Below, in pieces: positions 16,704 through 25,734 of a stretch of DNA of 54,792 bases. The position numbers and the translations under genes were made by a program. This DNA is from Planctomycetaceae bacterium (GTDB lineage Bacteria; Planctomycetota; Planctomycetia; Pirellulales; Pirellulaceae): positions 1-54,792 of the forward strand of contig RECD01000276.1 in assembly GCA_007694185.1 (NCBI GenBank), read 5' to 3'. Position 1 is the first letter of the stretch. Every line of letters starts with the position of its first letter. The notes below the pieces were generated by a model, which saw only the letters and a list, made by a program, of their open reading frames with translations, did not search any database and was not told where the DNA came from.

Positions 16704-18209
16704 ATGAATTTTTTCCCTCCCGCCCCGGTCGGGGCACTGCTGCTGTGTGCGTGGCTCGTCGGATCGGCGGTCCGTGCCGATCCGACGCCCAACGTGCTGT
16801 GGATTGTCGTCGACGACATGTCGGCGAATTTTGCCAGCAACGGAGAGACCTTGATCCGGACTCCCAACGTCGACCGGTTGGCGCGAGAGGGGACGCAGTT
16901 CGACCACGCCTTCGTCACCGTTCCGGTCTGTTCACCCTGTCGTTCGGCGTTCATCACCGGGATGTATCAAACCAGCATCGGGGCCCATCACCACCGCAGC
17001 GGTCGCGGCGAATTGAAAATCGAACTCCCCGCTGGTGTGGTGCCGATCCCCGAGTTGTTTCAGCAGGCCGGGTATTTCACCTGCATCGGCAGCGGGTTGC
17101 CGGGGATCTCGCCGAACGGGAAACCGACCAATCGCGACCGGCTCGGTAAAACGGATTACAACTTCGAGTGGGACGCGGGGATGTATGACAGCCACGACTG
17201 GGCGGGTCGAAATGACGGGCAGCCATTTTTCATGCAGGTTCACCTTCCCGGCGGCAAACTGCGTGGCGGGACGGACCGATCCGCGATCGAATTGTCGCGC
17301 CGAGCGGAGCAAGAACTTGGCGGGTCGGTCGACCCGGAAAGCGTCACCCTGCCGCCCTACTATCCCCGTGACCCCGTGTTGCTGCGGGATTGGGCCGCCT
17401 ACCTCGACTCGGTCCGCTTCACCGATGATTACGTCGGTAAGCTGATCGAGCGATTGGAACGCGAGGGATTGCTCGACCAGACGCTGGTGATCTTCATGAC
17501 GGATCACGGGATCAGCCACGCGCGGGGCAAGCAGTTCCTGTACGACGAGGGGACCCATGTGCCCTTCGTCGTCCGCGGACCTGGCATCCCGGCCGGGGTG
17601 CGCCGTGGCGACCTGATCGAGCACATCGACATGGCGGCGATTTCGCTCTCGGCAGCCGGCATCGCGATTCCCGGCCGACTGCACGCCCAGGACGTTTTTG
17701 CCGCCGACTATCAGCCGCGTGACGCCGTCTTTTCGGCCCGTGATCGCTGCGACGAAACCGTCGATCGGATCCGCAGCGTGCGGACCGACGAATACCTCTA
17801 CATCCGCAACTTTTTCCCTGGGCGTCCGTTGTTGCAGCCCAACGTCTACAAGGACAGCAAGTCGATCTTGCAGGCCTTGCGGGGTTTGCACGCGAGCGGC
17901 CGGCTCGACGCTGTGGCCGAGCGGGTATTGTTCCGCGAAACCCGACCGGCCGAGGAGCTTTACCGCTGGACCGAGGACCGGTGGCAGGTGACCGATTTGG
18001 CGGCGGACCCGTCGCTGCGACCGACGCTCACCGCCCTCCGCGAACGGCTCGATCGCTGGATTTTGGAGACGGGTGATCAGGGGGAGGAGAGCGAGGCGAT
18101 GTACGACAGCGACATGGCGGCGTACCTGGGCGGCCGGGCGGGAGAGCGTGAATCGCTCACGAAGCGGAACATCGAGTTGATGAAACGGTGGGCCGCCGAG
18201 GGGAAATGA
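16704..18209 (+). CDS. Secreted sulfatase (type I, formylglycine-dependent)
   Basis: A 501-residue sulfatase exported by a signal peptide (residues ~1-25, FFPPAPVGALLLCAWLVGSA then VRADP). The formylglycine site C76-S-P-C-R80 is intact, as are the N-terminal metal Asp pair D37-D38 (LWIVVDDM) and the second metal cluster MTDHGISHARGKQFLYDEGT. Family knowledge: such enzymes hydrolyse sulfate esters of polysaccharides and are abundant in marine planctomycetes; the closest look is to N-sulfoglucosamine sulfohydrolase-like sulfatases, but substrate cannot be told from sequence. ATG 16704 is chosen because it gives the signal peptide. The stop codon lies inside a perfect 6-bp inverted repeat. No sulfatase-maturating enzyme is in the window. 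Confidence 0.93.
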   Translation: MNFFPPAPVGALLLCAWLVGSAVRADPTPNVLWIVVDDMSANFASNGETLIRTPNVDRLAREGTQFDHAFVTVPVCSPCRSAFITGMYQTSIGAHHHRSGRGELKIELPAGVVPIPELFQQAGYFTCIGSGLPGISPNGKPTNRDRLGKTDYNFEWDAGMYDSHDWAGRNDGQPFFMQVHLPGGKLRGGTDRSAIELSRRAEQELGGSVDPESVTLPPYYPRDPVLLRDWAAYLDSVRFTDDYVGKLIERLEREGLLDQTLVIFMTDHGISHARGKQFLYDEGTHVPFVVRGPGIPAGVRRGDLIEHIDMAAISLSAAGIAIPGRLHAQDVFAADYQPRDAVFSARDRCDETVDRIRSVRTDEYLYIRNFFPGRPLLQPNVYKDSKSILQALRGLHASGRLDAVAERVLFRETRPAEELYRWTEDRWQVTDLAADPSLRPTLTALRERLDRWILETGDQGEESEAMYDSDMAAYLGGRAGERESLTKRNIELMKRWAAEGK

Positions 18210-18215
18210 TTTCCC
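18201..18215 (+). other. Hairpin spanning the sulfatase stop codon
   Basis: GGGAAA and TTTCCC form a perfect 6-bp stem with the stop codon TGA as the three-base loop. It is followed by GC-rich sequence, not a T-run. It may be chance or a 3'-end stability element. Confidence 0.35.
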
Positions 18216-18441
18216 GCGGAGCAAGCTTCGCTGCTGCGACGCGGCTTGCGGAGGCAAGGCCAGCGGCGGAACGAGAGCGGGAAGGCGTCGCGGCCGGTTT
18301 GCGCGGGACCTCAAAAAATGGCCACAGCGACCGCATTGGCGCAGCGGTAAACCGGGCTCGATTGTTAAACTGGACCATCTCAACCGCCTCGATCGGTCCG
18401 ATCGGGCGTTCGATTCACCCGAAAGCCGGCCGAGAGTGACC

Positions 18442-19425
18442 ATGTCGATTGTTTCGGAACGTCCTGTAAACTCACCGCAGGCGATCACGCCGGCTGGCGA
18501 ACCGACGGGATCGGGTGCTCCCGGCCAGGACCCGCAGCGATTGCCGCTGCCGGAGGCGACCCAACCGTTGCGGTTGGTATGGTCTTACGCGGGCGTGTTG
18601 GTCGCGATCCACCTGGTCGCCGCCTTAGCCGTGATCCCCTACCTGTTTACCTGGTCCGGCTTGATCTTGGCGATCATGGGGCACTTCGTGTTCGGGATGC
18701 TGGGGATCAACGTCGGTTATCACCGGTTGCTGACCCACCGCGGGTTCGTCTGTCCCCGTTGGTTGGAACGGACCTTTGCGATTTTGGGCATGTGCAATTT
18801 GCAGGACAGCCCGGCGCGTTGGGTCGCGATCCACCGGATGCACCATCAACACAGCGATCATCAGCCCGACCCGCATTCCCCGTTGGCCGCGTTCTTGTGG
18901 GGACATGTCGGCTGGGTCGTTTACCGCAATCGGGAACTCGACCGGACTTCCCATTTCGAACGCTATGTCCGCGACTTACTTCGCGACCCCTTCTACTTGC
19001 GGATGGAGCGTTACAGCGGCTGGTTTTTCGTTTTCCTGCTCCACGGGCTGCTGTTCACCTTGGCCGGCGCCGCCTTCGGGTATTGGGTTGGCGGTTCGGG
19101 GGCCGAGGCGATGCGGTACGCCGCCAGTTGGTACGTCTGGGCCGTGGCGTTGCGAACGGTCTTCGTGTTACACGGCACCTGGGCGGTCAATTCCGTCACC
19201 CACCTGATCGGCTATCGGAATTACGAGACCCGCGACAACAGCCGCAATCATTGGTTGGTGGCTTTGCTGAGCCATGGTGAAGGGTGGCACAACAATCACC
19301 ACGCCCAACCCCGCTCGGCTCGTCATGGCCACCGCTGGTGGGAATTCGACATGGCCTGGTGGGTGATCCTCACGTTGGAAAAGGTGGGCTTGGCGAAAGA
19401 CGTCGTTCGACCCAGACTTGACTGA
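18442..19425 (+). CDS. Membrane fatty-acid (acyl-CoA delta-9 type) desaturase
   Basis: A 327-residue integral membrane di-iron desaturase. All three histidine boxes are present: HRLLTH (H94-H99), HRMHHQH (H131-H137) and HNNHH (H283-H287), plus the late RHGHRWWEFD. Four hydrophobic segments flank them (for instance LIAIMGHFVFGMLG-type text near residue 75 and WFFVFLLHGLLFTLAG near 195). The reaction is O2-dependent insertion of a cis double bond into an acyl chain to adjust membrane fluidity. ATG 18442 is preferred to the GTG two codons earlier. It stands alone, 232 bp after the sulfatase. Confidence 0.93.
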   Translation: MSIVSERPVNSPQAITPAGEPTGSGAPGQDPQRLPLPEATQPLRLVWSYAGVLVAIHLVAALAVIPYLFTWSGLILAIMGHFVFGMLGINVGYHRLLTHRGFVCPRWLERTFAILGMCNLQDSPARWVAIHRMHHQHSDHQPDPHSPLAAFLWGHVGWVVYRNRELDRTSHFERYVRDLLRDPFYLRMERYSGWFFVFLLHGLLFTLAGAAFGYWVGGSGAEAMRYAASWYVWAVALRTVFVLHGTWAVNSVTHLIGYRNYETRDNSRNHWLVALLSHGEGWHNNHHAQPRSARHGHRWWEFDMAWWVILTLEKVGLAKDVVRPRLD

Positions 19426-19511
19426 GTCGGACTTGTGGCCCCCGCTCGGCGGGTGCGCCCGGTTTTCTACAGCAAGTTTCATCATCGATCGATTTTCCAG
19501 GGCACCGGACC

Positions 19512-20480
19512 ATGGTTGAGCACCGCATCGCCCGTCGGCTGTTTTGTCCTCCCCATGATTGGCTGCGGTTTTTGCCGGAAGGTCCCTACCCGACGCACCG
19601 CAACGGCGAGCTTTCCTGGGTCGCCATCCAGCACGGTGCGGAGGCGACTCACGGATCGCTGAATCTGTTGAACTTTTCTGAACCCGACACGCACGGGATT
19701 CGAAACCAATCGTTCGACCTGCCCGGTCGGCCCGGCTTCGCCTTCGCCTGCGACGACGACTTAAGTTTTGTCGTCGGCATGGAACGCTCACTCGGTCGGT
19801 TCACCCCCCAGACCGGCACTTGGGAAGCGTTTTGCGACGGAATCGACGCGGACGTCGAAAACACGATCATCAACGACGGGATGATCTGGGGAGATAACCT
19901 GATCTTCGGTACGAAGGACCTGGAGTTCAAAACGAAGAAGGCCGGCTTGTATTTGTATCGGGGATCGGACCAGCGTCTGATTCGCCTGCGTGACGACCAA
20001 ATTTGCAGCAACGGCAAAGCGATTCGTGAGACCGCGACCGGATTGGAACTGATCGACATCGACTCCCCGACCCGGCAGATCGCGGCCTACGATCTCGATA
20101 TCGCCGCCGGGCGTCTGGGCGAGCGACGCGTGCTGCTCGACTTGACCGGGGACCCGGCGGTACCCGATGGCGCGATACTGACTCCGGACGGCGACGGAAT
20201 GATCGTTTCGATGTTTCACCCGACCGGGGTCGGCGAGGGAGAGACGCGGCTGTATGACCTGGCCGATGGCCGGTTGAGGATCGTCTGGAAGACTCACGGT
20301 TCGCCTCAAAACACCTGCCCCAACCTGATCGGTTGTGACGGCAAGGTTGTCCTCGTGATCACGACGGCGGTCGAAAACATGTCGCCGGAGCGATTGGCCG
20401 GTTGCCCGGATGCCGGGTGTCTGTTCATCGGCGACACCGATTTCGACAAGCCGACCCCAATGCCGACCTGGCCGGCGTAG
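19512..20480 (+). CDS. SMP-30/gluconolactonase-like beta-propeller protein
   Basis: A 322-residue soluble protein without signal peptide. It shows the SMP-30/gluconolactonase (regucalcin-like) blade phrases: FACDDDLSFVVGMERSLGRF, a metal-site-like ENTIINDGMIWGDNLIFGTK (~116-135), QICSNGKAI (~162), and VPDGAILTPDGDGMIVSMF (~215-233). Family members are metal-dependent lactonases of sugar acids. The substrate here is unknown and the catalytic status was judged only from the conserved E/N/D pattern. Its stop lies 25 bp from the convergent AMP-ligase gene. Confidence 0.75.
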   Translation: MVEHRIARRLFCPPHDWLRFLPEGPYPTHRNGELSWVAIQHGAEATHGSLNLLNFSEPDTHGIRNQSFDLPGRPGFAFACDDDLSFVVGMERSLGRFTPQTGTWEAFCDGIDADVENTIINDGMIWGDNLIFGTKDLEFKTKKAGLYLYRGSDQRLIRLRDDQICSNGKAIRETATGLELIDIDSPTRQIAAYDLDIAAGRLGERRVLLDLTGDPAVPDGAILTPDGDGMIVSMFHPTGVGEGETRLYDLADGRLRIVWKTHGSPQNTCPNLIGCDGKVVLVITTAVENMSPERLAGCPDAGCLFIGDTDFDKPTPMPTWPA

Positions 20481-20505
20481 GCTTCGCCCGCGGCAGGTCG
20501 TCGGC

Positions 20506-22218
20506 TCAGTCTGTGGCGATTTCGGCCGCCAACTGTTCGCGGAAGATCTTGCTGTTGTGCCGGATGTCGACCGGCAGTCGCTTGGGATAGATCCGGATGT
20601 CCTCGATCCGGCGGGTCAACGGGTTGCGGATCGCCAGGTCGCGGAGCTCGTTGATCAGGCTCGCACGGTCCGCCGCGGATTTGGGGCGAAGCTCGGCGTG
20701 GGGTTCGACCAGCACAACCGGGGTTTGGCCACCGGCCGGGCCCGAGCCGACCAAGGCGGATCGATAGACCGTCGGATGGGCATTGAAGACGGCCTCGCAG
20801 GGGACCGTGAACCAGGTTTTGTTCCCCTGGACGACACGCTGATTTTTTCGTCCGCAGAACCAAAAGCGATCTTGGTCGTCGAGGTAACCGACGTCGCCCA
20901 TGCGATGCCAGATGGTGCCACCGTCGACCACCTTGTGAATCGCGTTCTGGTCTTCACGCACGACATACTTCTGAGTCACCACCGGCCCGCTGACCATCAA
21001 TTCGCCGATTTTGCCGCGGGGCAATTCGTGAATCGCCTCGATCGTCTCGAGCGGTCCATCCGCGATCGCGATCACCTTCCAGCGGATGGCATCGAATCGG
21101 GTGCCGACACAGACTCCTCGTCCTTTCGCAGCCGCGTGCCCGGTTTCGGAGATCACTTCGCGTGACTCGATCGAAGCGAGCGGCAGCGCTTCGGTCGCGC
21201 CGTAGGGGGTCAAGATGTCGGCGTCGGGGTGGACGAATTGCCGTAGCAGACGCAGCGTTTCGGCAGGCACCGGGGCGCCGGCCGACAGGATGCGACGGAG
21301 TGTCGGAAAACGCTTGCCGGTCGCTTGGCACCAATTCACCACGCGGTACCAGAGCGCCGGCGATCCGAATGCTTGGTCGATCTCCCATTGGCAGACCGCT
21401 TCATGCAGCCGCTGTGGATTCACGTCTGCCGGTCGCGTCGGGTCCATGTCGGGGATGATCGTCGTCACCCCCATCACGTTATCGAACAGCCCGAACAGCG
21501 GGAAACAGGCGAGGTCACGGGTTCCCGCATGGATGTCGTAACGATCACGAATCAGATCGACTTGGGCTTGGAAGGTGCTGTGTGTGTAAGCCACCCCTTT
21601 GGGCGGCCCGGTGCTGCCGGTGGTGAAGATCACCGCGGCGGGATCGAGGCCGCGGACGGTCGGCAGCGGCGAGTTGCCCGCCTGCTCGCCCAACCGAGTG
21701 ATTTGGTCGAGCGTCAAACCGCCCCACCCGAATCGACGCCCCACGGTCACGTTCCAGCGAGCGTTGGGGAATCGGTGCCGCAGCAGCGCTCGCACCGCTT
21801 GGGCTTTGGGGATGCCGACAAATCCGTCCGGTTCTGATTGCGCCAAGCAGCGGATCAGGTGTTTGCGTCCCATGCCAGGATCGATCAGGACGACCGACAC
21901 GCCCGCCTTCAAGAGTGCGAAGGTGAGTTCGATGAATCGGGAACCGAACGGGACCAGCATCACCAAACGCATCCCCGGGCGAATGCCCCAATCGAGCAGG
22001 CCGCGGGCGATCGCGTCGCTCTGCCGATCGAGTTGTTCGAAGGTCGTCAACCGGTACGACCGCGACGCGTCGGCACGCGGCGGACCGTCCGGTTCGGCGA
22101 TCGCGATCGCCCCGGGCAACCGCTTCGCCCAGAGTGTCAAGCGGCTGGCGATGTTCTGCTGCACGGGGACTTCGTCAGGTGGCGTGAGGCTCAATCGGCT
22201 GCTCCGGAAATCAGACAT
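20506..22218 (-). CDS. AMP-dependent acyl ligase, OleC-like
   Basis: A 570-residue member of the acyl-adenylate/CoA-ligase superfamily. Key motifs: the phosphate loop TTGSTGPPKG (199-208), YGATEALPLAS, HRMGDVGYLDDQDRFWFCGR and a C-terminal HNSKI carrying the expected catalytic Lys. The text (fatty acid ligase start, FPLFGLFDNVMGVTTIIPDM, SAGAPVPAETLRLL) resembles OleC, which in bacterial olefin synthesis forms a beta-lactone from beta-hydroxy acids; no OleA, OleB or OleD is in this window, so the real substrate is open. ATG 22218 overlaps the end of the preceding ATP-grasp gene by 28 bp, so it is the third gene of the mch operon. It may be a free acid or C1-pathway-linked ligase instead. Confidence 0.8.
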   Translation of the reverse strand: MSDFRSSRLSLTPPDEVPVQQNIASRLTLWAKRLPGAIAIAEPDGPPRADASRSYRLTTFEQLDRQSDAIARGLLDWGIRPGMRLVMLVPFGSRFIELTFALLKAGVSVVLIDPGMGRKHLIRCLAQSEPDGFVGIPKAQAVRALLRHRFPNARWNVTVGRRFGWGGLTLDQITRLGEQAGNSPLPTVRGLDPAAVIFTTGSTGPPKGVAYTHSTFQAQVDLIRDRYDIHAGTRDLACFPLFGLFDNVMGVTTIIPDMDPTRPADVNPQRLHEAVCQWEIDQAFGSPALWYRVVNWCQATGKRFPTLRRILSAGAPVPAETLRLLRQFVHPDADILTPYGATEALPLASIESREVISETGHAAAKGRGVCVGTRFDAIRWKVIAIADGPLETIEAIHELPRGKIGELMVSGPVVTQKYVVREDQNAIHKVVDGGTIWHRMGDVGYLDDQDRFWFCGRKNQRVVQGNKTWFTVPCEAVFNAHPTVYRSALVGSGPAGGQTPVVLVEPHAELRPKSAADRASLINELRDLAIRNPLTRRIEDIRIYPKRLPVDIRHNSKIFREQLAAEIATD

Positions 22219-23081
22219 CGGATCATCGGTTCGGCGAGGTCGAAATCGAAGCAAGCTTGCGCGCCCTTCCAGCCGGGAACCGCGTTCACCTCGATCACCA
22301 CATGACCATGGGTCGGGCAATCGATCAAGTCGACCGAACCGATCACCAATCCGATCGCTTGGGCGATCTCGCGGGCCATCGCGGTCAGGCCGCTGGTCAA
22401 AGGGAACGCGGTCGCCTGCCCCCCGTTGGCGACGTTCGTACGGAAGTCTCGGTCGTTCGTCCGCCGGATGCCGAGCACTCGGTCCCCGAGCACCAGCATC
22501 CGGACGTCACGTCCGCCGGGAGCGACAAACTTTTGCACATAGAATACCGCCCCGACCCGTTCCAAGGCTGTGAAGATGTACCAGGCCAATTGCGGGTCCT
22601 GGATCCGCATCACACCCCGGCCTTCGCCCCCAAAAATCGGCTTGACGACCACGTCACGGCCGAGCGTTTCGAATGCGGCCAGCGCTTCTCCCCGCGATTG
22701 GACGACGATCGTTTCCGGCACGCGGTAGCCCAGCCCGGCGACGATCCCCAGCGTCGCGTACTTGTCGATCGCCAACTCGAGGGTCCGCGGCGAGTTGGTG
22801 ACGGCGATGCCGGCGGCCTGGGCCGCGTGCAGCACCGCTAGGCGGAACGAAATCTGTTCGAGCGATCCTGCCGGCATGGTGCGGCAGAGGAGCCCGTCGA
22901 AGTCGTGCAGCCTTCCCGCCTCGCAGCGGAGGCCTCTGCTACCGGCGTCATCGATGGAAGCCGCCAGCGATTCGTAAGGGGCGTAGACTAACTTGCGTCC
23001 GACCCGCTCGGCGGCTCGTCGCAGGCGATCGGCGTGCCAGCCTTCGGACGGTCCCAATGCCAGAAGCGGGCGAGCGGTCAT
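22191..23081 (-). CDS. ATP-grasp ligase, RimK/MptN-like (tetrahydromethanopterin-linked glutamate ligase candidate)
   Basis: A 296-residue ATP-grasp enzyme. Visible ATP-grasp features are DKYATLGIVAGLGYRVPETI, VVKPIFGGEGRGVMRI (~140-155) and the Mg-binding VIEVNAVPGWKGAQ. It matches the RimK-type ATP-grasp proteins found in methanopterin-dependent C1 gene clusters (the OrfY/MptN group), where they add glutamate to the cofactor side chain. Start ATG 23081 overlaps the mch stop by 4 bp (ATGA), which fixes the start and shows translational coupling. Its partner mch supports the cofactor-related reading; direct substrate proof is not in the sequence. Confidence 0.8.
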   Translation of the reverse strand: MTARPLLALGPSEGWHADRLRRAAERVGRKLVYAPYESLAASIDDAGSRGLRCEAGRLHDFDGLLCRTMPAGSLEQISFRLAVLHAAQAAGIAVTNSPRTLELAIDKYATLGIVAGLGYRVPETIVVQSRGEALAAFETLGRDVVVKPIFGGEGRGVMRIQDPQLAWYIFTALERVGAVFYVQKFVAPGGRDVRMLVLGDRVLGIRRTNDRDFRTNVANGGQATAFPLTSGLTAMAREIAQAIGLVIGSVDLIDCPTHGHVVIEVNAVPGWKGAQACFDFDLAEPMIRCLISGAAD

Positions 23082-24025
23082 GTGCCGAAGGACGCCCGTA
23101 AGATGTCGGTCTCGATCTGACCGCATCGCCGAGCCGTCCCGCTGCGGCGGTTGATGATCTGCACCACCGCGGGGCTGAAGAGGTGCGGATCGACTTGGTA
23201 AAAGTCGTACTGGTAATCCTTGAAAATCTCCGCGAACGGGCGGCCGTGGTCTCGCGACGCGGTGCTGGGGACCGCGTCGGCGACCGCATCGATCGCCGCC
23301 TGGTCACAATCGACCCACAGCGTCACGCGGCCACCATACAGGATCGCGTCGTTCGTCCGACCGATGCCACCGACCACGTCGCCGGGCTTGGCGGGCGGCC
23401 CGAGCGGGGCGACGCCCGCGGCCGAGAAAATGTCGCGAACGTCAAAGCCGAGCGCGTGAAGTTTGTGCAGCGCCGTCTCGACGCTGCGGGCGACGACCTG
23501 GACCGTCCCGGCGAGCGACCCGGCCGGGGCGGCCAGCAGCGCGACCGACGCCGGTTCCACCCCACACTCCTGGGCGACCTGCAGGATCACCTCCTCCGCG
23601 GGCAATTCGGTCGACTCCAGAACCCCGGCGATGCGATCGGGCTTCTCTCGTAGTCCCAAACGCTCCAACACCTCCTCACGGCCCCGCGCCATCCGCATCG
23701 GCCCGCTCCCCATCGCGAAGTACTTGTCGACCGAAACCGGCCAGCCCGCGTATTGGCCACCCAAGCAAGCCGCGACCGGGTGGTCGGTCCGAACCGCGAC
23801 GCCCCAATCGCTCGCCAACCGATCAGCATCCTCGGGTACGAAGCTGACCTGGGCGGCGCCGCCCAAGCAGACCCGAGCCATCAACAGCCCCGCGTCGAGC
23901 GAACCGGTCGTTGCGATCCCGGCATCGACCAGCAGGGCCCCCGCGACCCGGTGGCAACTGACCCGCAACGGCTCGGGCGCCTCCGCCGCTCGCTGACAGA
24001 GGTCGTGGGATCGGAGATTCAGCAT
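23078..24025 (-). CDS. mch: Methenyltetrahydromethanopterin cyclohydrolase
   Basis: A 315-residue cytoplasmic enzyme that interconverts methenyl- and formyl-tetrahydromethanopterin, a step of the archaeal-type C1 pathway also used by methylotrophs and many planctomycetes for formaldehyde oxidation. Recognised by DAGIATTGSLDAGLLMARVC, PVAACLGGQYAGWPVS, VDKYFAMGSGPMRMARG (~98-114), VGGIGRTNDAILYGG and FKDYQYDFYQVDPHLFSPA near the C-terminus. Length fits (~315-325). It is first of three overlapping minus-strand genes. No fae, fhcABCD or mtdB is in the window, so the rest of the pathway must be elsewhere. Confidence 0.95.
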   Translation of the reverse strand: MLNLRSHDLCQRAAEAPEPLRVSCHRVAGALLVDAGIATTGSLDAGLLMARVCLGGAAQVSFVPEDADRLASDWGVAVRTDHPVAACLGGQYAGWPVSVDKYFAMGSGPMRMARGREEVLERLGLREKPDRIAGVLESTELPAEEVILQVAQECGVEPASVALLAAPAGSLAGTVQVVARSVETALHKLHALGFDVRDIFSAAGVAPLGPPAKPGDVVGGIGRTNDAILYGGRVTLWVDCDQAAIDAVADAVPSTASRDHGRPFAEIFKDYQYDFYQVDPHLFSPAVVQIINRRSGTARRCGQIETDILRASFGT

Positions 24026-24411
24026 GGGGTTACCGATTGGGAGGACTTCAGGGCGGCTGACCGACTGCTCGTTTGGGCGGTCACTCGGGGGGCCGTCACC
24101 GCGACCCGCCGCGTGGACAATCAGGGACCGAGGGCTCGGTCGCTGCTACCCCGAGCAGACGCTCCGTGTCAGGACGTCAGCGGCCTGCCTGACGTCGGTC
24201 AGGTTAGCCAACGCCCCCCGTCCGTTCCAGGGCGGGTCCGTTTGCGTTCCGGTTGGAAAGGGGAAGTCGTTCCATGCCCGATACTCGGGGCCGATCCCGC
24301 GCGGGGCTGAGTCCGCGGCCCCCGTTTTGGTACATTCCACGGACGACCCGAACGTGCGAACGTTCGAACCTTCGAATTTCCATTTCTATTGACCACCGGA
24401 TTGGGCTGCTC
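24026..24411. other. Divergent promoter region between mch and the Xaa-Pro peptidase
   Basis: A 386-bp gap with no recognisable gene. Both flanking operons start here in opposite directions, so their promoters should lie within it. It holds a cluster of nested palindromes at 24350-24376, listed separately. I could not place a convincing -35/-10 pair. Confidence 0.5.
24350..24376. promoter_or_regulatory. Nested GAAC/TTCGAA palindromes, operator candidate
   Basis: Within 27 bp there are the 10-bp perfect palindrome CGAACGTTCG (24357-24366), the overlapping GTTCGAAC (24362-24369), a further GAAC upstream and TTCGAA at 24371. They sit 36-62 bp upstream of the peptidase start. Such clustered dyads fit a repressor or activator site for the peptidase-hydroxyproline operon. 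The spacing does not match a CGAAC-N4-GTTCG LexA box. Confidence 0.4.
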
Positions 24412-25734
24412 ATGATTTCGATGTCGCCGCTGACTTCCCTCACGTTCATCGAACACCGCGCGCGGGTGACGGCTTGGATGGAGCCGCGCAGCCTCGCGGT
24501 GGTCAACAACAACGACGTGTTGCCGACCAACGCGGACGGAACGCTGATCCTGCATCCCAATTCGGACCTGTTCTATTTGACGGGGATCGAACAGGAAGAG
24601 TCGGTGGTGTTGTTGTTCCCCGATGCGCATGAGGAAAAGAACCGCGAGATCCTGTTCATCCGCGATACCTCACCGCTGCTCGAGATTTGGGAAGGCACGA
24701 AGTTGACCAAAGCCCAGGCGAGCGAGCGATCGGGGATTCGCCGCGTCGAGTTCCTCTCTTCGTTCCCGACGATCTTTCACGCGTTGATGTGTGAAGCGGA
24801 CAACGTCTATTTGAATGCCAATGAGCACTCGCGGGCCGGGACGGTTTTGGAAACGACCCGCGAAGCGCGGTTCGTGCGGGACTGCCAGGCACGCTACCCG
24901 CTGCATCGCTACCACCGCTTGGCCCGGATCTTGCATCGGGTGCGAGCGGTCAAATCGGCGGGCGAGATCGGGATGATTCGGCGGGCTTGCGGATTGACCC
25001 GAGACGGATTGTTGCGGGTCGCCCGCTTCCTCCGGCCGGGGGTTAACGAACGGCAGATCGAGGCGGAATTCGCCCACGAATTCATTTCGCAGGGCGGCCG
25101 GTTCGCTTACTCGCCGATCGTAGCGTCGGGCGTCAACGCCTGTGCCCTGCACTACATCCGCAACGACATGCCTTGCCAAGATGGCGATTTGGTGTTGCTC
25201 GACGTCGGCGCGGCGCTCGGGAATTACAATTCGGACATGACCCGGACGTTGCCGGTCAGCGGCCGGTTCACGGCTCGCCAGCGACAGGTTTACGACGCGG
25301 TATGGAACGCCTACCAGGCCTGTTTCGCAGAACTCAAACCGGGGTTGTTGGCCAAAGATTGGCGACGGTTCGCGCAGCAGGCGATCGAAAAGGAGCTGGT
25401 CGATTTGGGTTTGCTGACCGTCGAGCAGGTCAAGTCCCAAGGGCCCGATAAGGAGGCACTAGCCAAGTACTTCATGCACGGCGTCGGGCACTCGATCGGC
25501 CTCGACGTTCATGACGTGCAATTGACGGAGGCTCCGATGGAAGCCGGTTGGGTGATGACCTGTGAACCGGCGATCTACATCCGTGAAGAAGGGTTCGGGA
25601 TTCGCTTGGAAGACACGGTGTTGATCACCCAGCACGGGGCCCAAAGCCTGATGGCGGATATCCCGATGGAGGCCGAGGCGATCGAGGAGTTGATGAATTC
25701 GCCCGCCGAGGGCGTGGGAGATTCCGAGGAATGA
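24412..25734 (+). CDS. pepP: Xaa-Pro aminopeptidase (M24B family)
   Basis: A 440-residue cytoplasmic metallopeptidase that removes N-terminal residues preceding proline. It has an aminopeptidase P N-domain (FIEHRARVTAWMEPRSLAVV, LHPNSDLFYLTGIEQEESVV) and a pita-bread catalytic domain with the dinuclear metal ligands D264 (LLDVGAALGNYNSD) and D275 (SDMTRTL), HGVGHSIGLDVHD, CEPAIYI and GIRLEDTVLIT. ATG 24412 is chosen; a second ATG three codons later is possible. The stop overlaps the ATG of the hydroxyproline epimerase gene by 4 bp, so the two are coupled, consistent with breaking down proline/hydroxyproline-rich peptides. Confidence 0.92.
   Translation: MISMSPLTSLTFIEHRARVTAWMEPRSLAVVNNNDVLPTNADGTLILHPNSDLFYLTGIEQEESVVLLFPDAHEEKNREILFIRDTSPLLEIWEGTKLTKAQASERSGIRRVEFLSSFPTIFHALMCEADNVYLNANEHSRAGTVLETTREARFVRDCQARYPLHRYHRLARILHRVRAVKSAGEIGMIRRACGLTRDGLLRVARFLRPGVNERQIEAEFAHEFISQGGRFAYSPIVASGVNACALHYIRNDMPCQDGDLVLLDVGAALGNYNSDMTRTLPVSGRFTARQRQVYDAVWNAYQACFAELKPGLLAKDWRRFAQQAIEKELVDLGLLTVEQVKSQGPDKEALAKYFMHGVGHSIGLDVHDVQLTEAPMEAGWVMTCEPAIYIREEGFGIRLEDTVLITQHGAQSLMADIPMEAEAIEELMNSPAEGVGDSEE

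Noticed and set aside
18330-18375. tRNA-like text before the desaturase gene
   Set aside because: No acceptor stem or T-loop could be folded.
24350-24376. LexA (SOS) box
   Set aside because: The dyads do not have the CGAAC-N4-GTTCG spacing, and the genes downstream are metabolic.
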